DNA from: G039029935 sp039029935
GTDB taxonomy: Bacteria > Chloroflexota > Anaerolineae > Caldilineales > Caldilineaceae
Assembly (NCBI GenBank): GCA_039029935.1
Contig: JBCCFC010000351.1
Location: 1 to 10,762 of the forward strand
Reading direction: 5' to 3'
Length of the DNA: 10,762 nt
Shown here: piece by piece, positions 1 through 5,783 of the stretch
Layout: each line of letters opens with the position of its first letter
Position numbering within the stretch: position 1 is the stretch's first letter
The notes under the pieces: model-generated
Databases searched by the model: none
Told to the model about the DNA's origin: nothing
What the model saw: the letters and a program-made list of their open reading frames with translations, nothing else
Translations under genes and position numbers: made by a program

Positions 1-470
1 GTTCAGCAACTCGCATCAGTCGCTAGACCTTCGGGAGAGGACGACATATATTACTGATCAAACCAATTACTGGGCGTCACTTCCAAAGGTCTTCTCATAT
101 ATGTCAAGTCGCACACTAGCCCGTTTGTTGCCTTTCGTAAGGTGATATCCCAAAATTGTGTAGATTCAGGTACATTTTTTTTCAACGAACATCTTGAAAT
201 TTTTTATTTTTTCTGGTAGTCTATGATTATTAGAATTTAGATATCTCTGTAGGATAAATACAGCCTATCCAAATTCTGATACATTGCTGGGTTCAGTTCT
301 GCGTTCGGATAGTCAGAGGGTGCGCTTTCATAGTGGATTGTTTGTATCTAGCTATCGTAACGACCGACTGCGTGTTCATTCTTTATGAACCAAATGACAG
401 AGCTTGTTGAGGGTTTTATATTTTTTTGTATGTAATTTTTCTATTTTATGGCTAAAGAGCAGGGGACTTA

Positions 471-498
471 AAATTTTTACTGGGGTCGGTAAAAATTT
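471..498. repeat. perfect 10-bp inverted repeat in the leader of the RRM gene
   Basis: AAATTTTTAC at 471-480 is the exact reverse complement of GTAAAAATTT at 489-498, with an 8-base G-rich loop (TGGGGTCG). No T-run follows on either strand, so a plain intrinsic terminator is unlikely. It could be an operator or a fold in the 5' untranslated RNA of the gene starting 142 bp further on. The role is inferred only from position. Confidence 0.55.
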
Positions 499-537
499 GT
501 TGTGTGGCTGCTGGGGCAAAATACCTCAATATGGCAC

Positions 538-563
538 AATATGCAAAGACAATATGCAAAGAC
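538..563. repeat. tandem 13-bp duplication
   Basis: AATATGCAAAGAC occurs twice back to back (538-550 and 551-563). The heptamer CAATATG also appears a third time just before, at 527-533. It lies about 80-100 bp upstream of the RRM gene start, so it could be a pair of protein binding sites or simple replication slippage. Confidence 0.6.
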
Positions 564-639
564 AAAACGAAATCGATATACGTGAAATTCGGTAGAACCG
601 AAATCTTTAGTCAGTACAATCAATTCACAAAGGAAGATT

Positions 640-1179
640 ATGAAGAATATCTATGTAGGCAATTTGGCCTATCAAACCACAGAGGAAACGCTGCGAGAAA
701 CGTTTGAGGAGTTTGGTACCGTTGAAAAGGCTGAGATCATTATGGAGAAATATGAGCCATATCGATCAAAAGGGTTTGGCTTTGTAGAGATGCCAAACGA
801 TGATGAAGCCAATGAAGCGATTGAGGCACTGAATGGTCGCAACCTAGATGGCCGCGAGCTACGTGTGAATGAGGCGAAACCACGCGAAGAGCGTGGCGGT
901 GGCCGTGGTGGTTATGGCGGCGGTGGTCGTGGTGGCTACGGTGGTGGTCGTGGCGGCTACGGTGGCCGTGATGATCGCGGCGGTGGTGGCGGTGGTGGCT
1001 ATGGCGGCGGTGGTGGTCGCGGCGGCTACGGTGGCCGTGATGATCGCGGTGGTGGCTATGGTGGCGGTGGCGGTGGCGGTGGTGGTTATGGCGGTGGTGG
1101 TCGTGGCGGACGTGATGATCGTCGCGGACGGCGAGATGATCGTCGCGGTGGCCGTTATGACCGTGATGACGCTTGGTAG
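640..1179 (+). CDS. RRM-domain RNA-binding protein with RGG/YGG-rich tail
   Basis: Single RNA-recognition-motif protein of the bacterial glycine-rich RNA-binding type, expected to bind single-stranded RNA in the cytoplasm. The RRM covers about residues 2-80: RNP2 is IYVGNL (4-9) and RNP1 is KGFGFVEM (44-51), with the aromatic residues that stack on RNA bases. Residues 85-179 are low complexity, almost only Gly, Arg, Tyr and Asp, with RGG, GGYGG and GRDDRGG units. The tail is long: about as long as the RRM, whereas cyanobacterial Rbp proteins are around 100 residues in total. The start is set by AAAGGAAG just upstream (AGGA 5 bases before ATG). The gene stands alone and ends in a strong terminator. 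In cyanobacteria such proteins are often cold-induced; whether this one is cannot be read from the sequence. Confidence 0.93.
   Translation: MKNIYVGNLAYQTTEETLRETFEEFGTVEKAEIIMEKYEPYRSKGFGFVEMPNDDEANEAIEALNGRNLDGRELRVNEAKPREERGGGRGGYGGGGRGGYGGGRGGYGGRDDRGGGGGGGYGGGGGRGGYGGRDDRGGGYGGGGGGGGGYGGGGRGGRDDRRGRRDDRRGGRYDRDDAW
943..1049 (+). repeat. internal 38-bp direct repeat in the glycine-rich coding region
   Basis: Positions 943-980 and 1012-1049 match at 37 of 38 bases (T951 versus C1020 is the only difference) with a 69-bp period, which is 23 codons. Each copy encodes GGRGGYGGRDDRG (residues 102-114 and 125-137). The near-identity at DNA level, including third codon positions, points to recent in-frame duplication. 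Tail length may therefore vary between strains. Confidence 0.75.
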
Positions 1180-1244
1180 AGAATCATCAGCGAATCAATT
1201 ATTGAAGCAGGTGGTGTGCGCTGCCTGCTAAACTTCTAACAATT

Positions 1245-1323
1245 ATAACCAGTACAGACTAGTGTTGACATGAGATTGTGTCTCAAATACACTCTGCTAG
1301 TTTGTACTGGTTATTTATTTTTT
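1245..1323 (+). terminator. intrinsic terminator after the RRM gene
   Basis: An 18-bp stem is formed by 1245-1262 and 1297-1314, with one G-U pair and otherwise perfect pairing. A further AGTGT/ACACT pairing (1261-1265 with 1289-1293) and an inner TGAGA-TTGTG-TCTCA hairpin (1271-1285) fill the loop. A T-rich run to 1323 follows at once. It lies 65 bp after the stop codon of the RRM gene and well before the GH1 gene, so it separates the two transcription units. Confidence 0.85.
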
Positions 1324-1439
1324 GCCCCCTACACACCAAAGAAGACCCCCAGGGAGGTGACAACGAATACGCTGGATAGAATGAATCTATTGATGCATCG
1401 CTTCCCGACGTTCTAGTATTGGGGTACAAATTTTATACC

Positions 1440-2777
1440 ATGAAACCATCACAAAACACATCAAAACCATTCCCACAGAATTTTTTGTGGGGAACAGCCT
1501 CTTCATCCCATCAAACCGAAGGCAACAATCACAACAACCAGTGGTGGCTTTATGAACAAACGCCCAATGCAATCTGGACCAAACATCCACATGATCTTGA
1601 AAACAGTGGTTTGGCCTGTGATTGGTGGCGTAATGCCGAGCGCGACTTTGATCACATGCAGCACATGGGCATTCAGTGCCATCGACTGAGCATTGAGTGG
1701 AGCCGTATTGAGCCTCGGCCTGGCGTGTTTGACCATGCCGCCATCGACCGCTATCGCCAAATGCTTGGTGGGTTACGGGACAGAGACATTCGTCCGATGG
1801 TTGCCTTTCATCATTTCACCGACCCACAATGGTTTGCCCAAAAAGGTGGGTGGGAAAACGCTGGATGCGTTACACGATTCCAGCACTATGTGCGCACAAT
1901 GGTGTTGGCGTTGGGCGATCTCTGTGATTTTTGGCTGACCTTTAACGAACCGCTTGTGGGCATGGGACAAGGGTGGATGGTGGGACGATGGCCGCCCAAC
2001 AAACGCAATCCACTGCTTGCCAACAAGGTCTTTCGTCATTTTCTCTTTAGCCATGCCACCGCCTATCAGACCATCCATGCCTGTCAACCCCATGCTCAGG
2101 TCAGCTATGCCAAAGCCGTGCATCTCTCAACCGGATTACGCACGAGGCATCTGCCGGACCGATTCGCAGCAGGCATCCGTCGCTATCTCTTTGAGCATCT
2201 TTGGTTTATGGCGACGGTCGATGGCAAGCTCCGACCGCCACTCAGTGCCGGACACTATCACCACGCCTTGGCCGACAGCTTTGACTTTGTTGCCATCAAC
2301 TACTATGACCGCGATTGGATACGCTTTGCACCCAACCCCACCATGCTCTTTGGCGAAGAAGCCTATCAGCCCGATGCCGAGTTCTCTGACAGCGGTCAGC
2401 ATGGCCCCTACAGTGCCTATGCACCCAATGGCCTTCATCAAATCTGCCACGAAGTCAGTGCCTTCAACAAACCCATCTACATCACCGAAAATGGTCTTCC
2501 TGACCATGACGATGACCAACGACCACGTTGGTTGGTCGGTCATCTGCAAGCACTGCACCAAGCCATCAACGAAGGCTGTGATGTGCGCGGCTATTTTCAT
2601 TGGACGCTGGTGGATAACTTTGAATGGGACCAAGGCTGGGGCTTGCGCTTTGGCCTGATTGAGATGGACCCACATACCCAAGAACGGCAATGGCGACCCA
2701 GTGCATACTTATACCGTGATATTATTCACGCAAATGGATTGACTGATGATATAATGAGAACTTATACTGAGAGATAA
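1440..2777 (+). CDS. GH1 family beta-glycosidase (beta-glucosidase-like)
   Basis: Glycoside hydrolase family 1 enzyme, 445 residues, the usual length for a single GH1 TIM barrel. It should cleave beta-linked sugars from the non-reducing end with retention. The general acid/base is Glu170 in TFNEP and the nucleophile is Glu350 in ITENG. Glycone-binding residues are present: Gln25 in QTEG, His125 in HHFTDP and NFEW at 393-396; Glu at 395 fits unphosphorylated sugars. FLWGTASSSHQTEG near the start is the typical GH1 N-terminal signature. There is no signal peptide, so it is probably cytoplasmic. I prefer ATG 1440 to the in-frame TTG at 1419, which has no ribosome binding site; GGGG at 1421-1424 lies 15 bases before ATG 1440, so initiation may still be weak. 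The exact substrate cannot be told. Confidence 0.93.
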   Translation: MKPSQNTSKPFPQNFLWGTASSSHQTEGNNHNNQWWLYEQTPNAIWTKHPHDLENSGLACDWWRNAERDFDHMQHMGIQCHRLSIEWSRIEPRPGVFDHAAIDRYRQMLGGLRDRDIRPMVAFHHFTDPQWFAQKGGWENAGCVTRFQHYVRTMVLALGDLCDFWLTFNEPLVGMGQGWMVGRWPPNKRNPLLANKVFRHFLFSHATAYQTIHACQPHAQVSYAKAVHLSTGLRTRHLPDRFAAGIRRYLFEHLWFMATVDGKLRPPLSAGHYHHALADSFDFVAINYYDRDWIRFAPNPTMLFGEEAYQPDAEFSDSGQHGPYSAYAPNGLHQICHEVSAFNKPIYITENGLPDHDDDQRPRWLVGHLQALHQAINEGCDVRGYFHWTLVDNFEWDQGWGLRFGLIEMDPHTQERQWRPSAYLYRDIIHANGLTDDIMRTYTER

Positions 2778-2897
2778 GCACCCATTACACTGCCAGAAAG
2801 GGGAGAACGGTATATACCATGCCAGAGCATACAATACCCTATTCTGGACGTAGGTTGAACTCTCATACCCAAACAACGATAAACCATAGGAACAATT

Positions 2898-3746
2898 ATG
2901 TCACTCAAACGCATTGCCAAAGAAACATTAAGCATTCTTCGAGAGGGGAGTTATCTCACCATCTCACTCAATCTGGTCGATTTTTCGGCTGAACAGCAGG
3001 CCGCCGAGCGCGGGACACGGCTCTACACACCTCGTCATGTGGATGACTTGCTCGACCGACGCCCCCCACGTTCACGCGAGCATCACACAGCCCAGACAAC
3101 CAAAATCGAAGTAACCAATGAAAAGACAACGGCTGCTGCCTATCGTATGGTTGTGGAAGAAGGTTGTAGCGATCTGGTGCTGCTCAACTATGCCTCAGCA
3201 CGCAAACCCGGTGGCGGCTTTTTGACAGGCGCAATGGCGCAGGAGGAAGACCTTACGCGTTGTTCTGGGTTGTACCCCTGCCTCTTGACACAGCCCGCCT
3301 ACTACGACCACAACCGCTCCTACAAATCACTACTCTACACCGACCACATCATCTACTCCCCTGACGTCCCTTGGTTTCGCATCACCAATGACGACCTGTT
3401 AGAGGACTTCTTTCTAGCCTCCGTCATCACCGCCCCCGCCCCCAACACCGGACAACTGCTACGTCAACAGCCAGATGCAGGACCAGACATCGAAGACACA
3501 CTCTACTACCGCGCTGGCTATGTCCTGTCAATCGCACAGCACAACCGTCATCGCTCTCTCATCCTTGGCGCATGGGGCTGCGGCGTCTTCCGCAACGATC
3601 CTCACCTCGTCGCCGACATCTTTGGTCAATGGCTAGAGTCCCCCCGCTTTGAAGGCTACTTTGACCGCGTGGTCTTTGCCGTCTATGACCCACGCAAAAA
3701 TCAGGAAGCATTGCAGGCGTTTCAGGAGCGATTTGCAGAAGGTTGA
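2898..3746 (+). CDS. TIGR02452 family protein, bacterial-type PARG/macrodomain hydrolase
   Basis: Member of the microbial poly(ADP-ribose) glycohydrolase-like family (TIGR02452), with a macrodomain fold that binds ADP-ribose; canonical PARGs hydrolyse ribose-ribose bonds in poly(ADP-ribose). The signature is intact: GGG at 105-107 (KPGGGFLTGAMAQEEDL) and QEE at 115-117, the second Glu being the expected catalytic acid. LGAWGCGVFRNDP at 223-235 fits the diphosphate-binding loop. At 282 residues it is near the normal family length, and the N-terminal helix region (about 1-70) is the extension usual for TIGR02452. AGGA at 2888-2891 precedes the ATG. It lies 120 bp after the GH1 gene on the same strand, with no terminator seen between them. 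No ADP-ribosyltransferase is visible in the window, so its substrate protein or nucleic acid is unknown. Confidence 0.9.
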   Translation: MSLKRIAKETLSILREGSYLTISLNLVDFSAEQQAAERGTRLYTPRHVDDLLDRRPPRSREHHTAQTTKIEVTNEKTTAAAYRMVVEEGCSDLVLLNYASARKPGGGFLTGAMAQEEDLTRCSGLYPCLLTQPAYYDHNRSYKSLLYTDHIIYSPDVPWFRITNDDLLEDFFLASVITAPAPNTGQLLRQQPDAGPDIEDTLYYRAGYVLSIAQHNRHRSLILGAWGCGVFRNDPHLVADIFGQWLESPRFEGYFDRVVFAVYDPRKNQEALQAFQERFAEG

Positions 3747-3773
3747 AAGGTGGAAGAGTTGAAGGGTTGAAAG
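3742..3773. repeat. short octamer tandem tract between convergent genes
   Basis: Four successive octamers run in register: GTTGAAAG, GTGGAAGA, GTTGAAGG, GTTGAAAG. The tract begins on the last codon of the PARG-like gene and lies 20 bp from the end of the convergent amidohydrolase gene. I see no hairpin in it. It resembles in style the longer heptamer and octamer tracts at 8104-8195 and 9176-9266. Confidence 0.6.
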
Positions 3774-3793
3774 TCGGATGCTGAATCTAACGA

Positions 3794-4666
3794 TTAGACC
3801 TTGTTGTATAGTGCCTGTGCATTCCTCCAGAAAATTAACTCTTTCACATCCTCCGCCACCTCAATCCCCGCCACTTTCCAATACTCAGACGGGAATCGAC
3901 CCCAAGGCGTGTCCGTTGCAAACAGAATGCGGTCCAGCCCAATACCTGCTTGCTGACATTCATGAACCAGCCAGCTTGGGCCAAACCCCGGCACAATTGA
4001 GGTATCCGTATAGACATCATAGCCCAGCTTGAGCCATTGGATAAAACGAGGCACAAAACGAAAGGCAGGGGCAATGGCTTCCCCCATGTGGACCAGATGA
4101 TAGGTGGCGGCTTGGCCGTACTCATGCATAAACGCCTCAAAGTCGAGTGGATCGGAGCCGGGCAGATACCCCGTATGAAATTGAATAGGCAGTTGGTGAC
4201 GGTGGGCAGCATCTAGGATGGACTCCATGTTGTGGCGTATTTGTGGCGTCCATTCTTTGGGGTTGATGCCCGCCGCCCCCCACGAGTTCGATGCGATTTT
4301 TAATGCACGGATTTTTGGCTGGGGCAACATCGCCAATGTCTTTTCGTTCAGTTCCTGCACATCCACCATCGGTGACACCCACAGACCCCCGAACAATGTC
4401 TCAACTTCTGTGATTGCATCTAGCACCAATGTATTGTAGCCAAACGCCGCCGTTGGGTTGGTCAAATAGGTCGGCACAACCAAACCACAAGAGATGCCAT
4501 GTCGCTCAAAGTAAGCGGCGCAGTCTGCCCCCACACCGTGGTCCTCAACAATGCCACCCATCCCTGGCATAGGTGTGATGATATGACCGTCAAAGGATTG
4601 GGTTCCCCAAGGACCGATGTGGAAGTGGGCGTCAAATATTTTGTGGTTAACACGGAAAGTTGTCAT
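3794..4666 (-). CDS. metal-dependent amidohydrolase (Amidohydro_2-like TIM barrel)
   Basis: A 290-residue amidohydrolase of the Amidohydro_2 (COG2159-like) kind, expected to hydrolyse or decarboxylate a small organic substrate with a bound divalent metal. Metal-site residues follow the family order: His14 and His16 in FDAHFHIG, His164 in QFHTGY, His193 in HLVHMG and Asp252 in FATDTPWG. Lys123 in the ALKI strand may be structural or catalytic. There is no signal peptide, so it should be cytoplasmic. GAGGTG lies 6 bases before the start ATG. It is the second gene of a two-gene operon: the nitrilase gene upstream stops only 3 bp before this start. Pairing with a C-N hydrolase suggests successive steps on an amide, ureido or cyclic amide compound, but no substrate can be named. 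Confidence 0.86.
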   Translation of the reverse strand: MTTFRVNHKIFDAHFHIGPWGTQSFDGHIITPMPGMGGIVEDHGVGADCAAYFERHGISCGLVVPTYLTNPTAAFGYNTLVLDAITEVETLFGGLWVSPMVDVQELNEKTLAMLPQPKIRALKIASNSWGAAGINPKEWTPQIRHNMESILDAAHRHQLPIQFHTGYLPGSDPLDFEAFMHEYGQAATYHLVHMGEAIAPAFRFVPRFIQWLKLGYDVYTDTSIVPGFGPSWLVHECQQAGIGLDRILFATDTPWGRFPSEYWKVAGIEVAEDVKELIFWRNAQALYNKV

Positions 4667-4669
4667 CGT

Positions 4670-5506
4670 TTACACCTCTTTATATAAATGCTTTCCTTGC
4701 TCATATCGCCGTGCCATCTCTGGTCCCTGCTGCCGTAAATATTCGGCTTCGGCAGCACGCGCACCAGCCTCAGATGGTGGATGTGGAATGGCAATCTCCG
4801 CTGTCGTAATCTGGTCATTCCCCCATTTATAGGCGACGATTTCGCCTTGGCTGATGATCAGGTTCATACCGACATTGGCTTCCACAATCGGCACACCATT
4901 TTCTCTTGCTCGTGCCAACACAGTTTGGTTTTGTGCTTTACTGCGACTCCCATACGACGGGATGAAGATAACCCGTGCGCCATCCAGCACAAGCGTCCGT
5001 ACAATCAGCGGATTCCAACGGTCATTGCAGATGACAATGCCTGCTCGCCCGATAGGTGTGTCAAAGGCACGAATCTGATTGCCTACACGATTGTAGAACC
5101 AAGAGGGGTGTGTCCCTTCGGCCAACTGCACTTTGTGATACTTGCCACAGATATCACCATTGGCATCCAGAAAGAGTGCCGCGTTAAAAACTTCATCGCC
5201 AATCCGCTCGGCAAAGCCAAAACAGAGACAGGTGCGTAGTTGGCGCGCCAATGTCTGGAAACGACGAATATAAGGTCCATCCACTGGCTCGGCAATCGCC
5301 AGCAGTTCTGATGCTGGGACACGTCCCTCATACACATCGGAGACGACATAGCCTTCCAGCGCGCCCTCGGTGATGAGAATGACTTGTGGTGATGTCTTGG
5401 CTGCTTCAGTAAAGAGGGCTTCCATCGCACCAGCGTTGGCGGCCTTGTCCCATTTGGCTGGTTTGAAGGAAATGGCAGAAACAGTGATGGTGTCGAACCC
5501 AATCAT
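4670..5506 (-). CDS. carbon-nitrogen hydrolase (nitrilase superfamily)
   Basis: Nitrilase-superfamily amidase of 278 residues, the normal size for one alpha-beta-beta-alpha domain. The Glu-Lys-Cys triad is complete: Glu47 in LITEGALEGY, Lys125 in GKYHKVQL and Cys160 in GIVICNDRWNP. The family hydrolyses or condenses amide, carbamoyl or nitrile C-N bonds through a thioester on the Cys. C-N-D-R-W around the nucleophile is closer to amidase and carbamoylase branches than to true nitrilases, though this is a judgement from the motif. AGGAGAAC (5511-5518 on the plus strand, read in reverse) gives a strong ribosome binding site 4 bases before the ATG. It is the first gene of the operon with the amidohydrolase and is transcribed away from the large surface-protein gene at 5784. 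Confidence 0.9.
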   Translation of the reverse strand: MIGFDTITVSAISFKPAKWDKAANAGAMEALFTEAAKTSPQVILITEGALEGYVVSDVYEGRVPASELLAIAEPVDGPYIRRFQTLARQLRTCLCFGFAERIGDEVFNAALFLDANGDICGKYHKVQLAEGTHPSWFYNRVGNQIRAFDTPIGRAGIVICNDRWNPLIVRTLVLDGARVIFIPSYGSRSKAQNQTVLARARENGVPIVEANVGMNLIISQGEIVAYKWGNDQITTAEIAIPHPPSEAGARAAEAEYLRQQGPEMARRYEQGKHLYKEV

Positions 5507-5783
5507 GTATGTTCTCCTGTTTGTTACAAAATAGCTGCGTCATCTCCATCATCATACCGCAAGCATTCACAAAAGACAATGAGCATACGTGCAGTATTCT
5601 GGCTTGTTACTTGGACCAATCTACAGATCATCCACAGCCTTCCTTCACATTTCCTCCAGATTTGCCCGCTACACTATACTCAGAGCAATCAAACAAAAGA
5701 AATATAATAACTATCGTCTGCCCGTTCTCGCTCTACATGAACAGGGAAGACAGTCAATCATAAACTCAGGATGGAGGATAAAG
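5507..5783. other. divergent intergenic region
   Basis: This 277-bp stretch lies between the minus-strand nitrilase operon and the plus-strand lipoprotein gene, so it must carry both promoters unless transcripts start elsewhere. The plus-strand frame of the lipoprotein gene stays open back to 5589, but that extension has no ribosome binding site or recognisable protein character. I see one good -10 hexamer on the plus strand (5703-5708) and no clear operator. Confidence 0.45.
5703..5708 (+). promoter_or_regulatory. candidate -10 hexamer for the lipoprotein gene
   Basis: A perfect TATAAT lies 75 bp before the chosen start at 5784. No convincing TTGACA-like -35 box lies 16-18 bases upstream. 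A second near match, TATACT at 5675-5680, is equally possible. Support is limited to the hexamer and its position. Confidence 0.25.

Larger units (their letters stand above)
1..639. other. AT-rich region upstream of the RNA-binding protein gene, no convincing gene
   Basis: No frame here gives a coding region I would defend. The stretch is clearly richer in A+T than the genes that follow, with several T-runs around 170-220 and 414-440. The first bases are open in two plus-strand frames (1-57 and 2-145), so the last codons of a gene starting before the window could be present, but neither tail is recognisable. The 3' half probably holds the promoter and leader of the RNA-binding protein gene at 640. 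It contains a perfect hairpin (471-498), a tandem 13-bp duplication (538-563) and a small inverted repeat TTCGGT-AGA-ACCGAA at 588-602. A short inverted repeat GTTCAT-N5-ATGAAC lies at 374-390. I see no clear -35/-10 pair. Confidence 0.5.

Noticed and set aside
2..145. Open plus-strand frame at the window edge, possible C-terminus of an upstream gene
   Set aside because: The 47 residues match nothing I recognise, the region is AT-rich, and another frame (1-57) is open too, so there is no way to choose.
404..707. Two overlapping small frames before and into the RRM gene
   Set aside because: No ribosome binding site, unlike any protein family, and the second overlaps the well-supported RRM start in another frame.
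869..1231. Frame rich in Val and Ala overlapping the RRM gene tail
   Set aside because: It is the out-of-frame reading of the GGT/GGC-rich repeat and keeps open only because of that composition.
2809..2818. GGTATATACC palindrome between the GH1 and PARG-like genes
   Set aside because: Ten bases of AT-rich symmetry with no repeat elsewhere and no stem or T-run is too little to call an operator or terminator.
2819..2992. Small frame after the GH1 gene with GGGGAG upstream
   Set aside because: The spacing to the ATG is about 13 bases and most of the frame overlaps the PARG-like gene out of frame.
5509..5763. Small plus-strand frame in the divergent spacer
   Set aside because: Its start overlaps the nitrilase ribosome binding site on the other strand, it has no site of its own, and its content is not protein-like.
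5589..5783. N-terminal extension of the large lipoprotein gene
   Set aside because: It would bury a clean lipoprotein signal peptide, whereas ATG 5784 has a strong ribosome binding site at the right distance.
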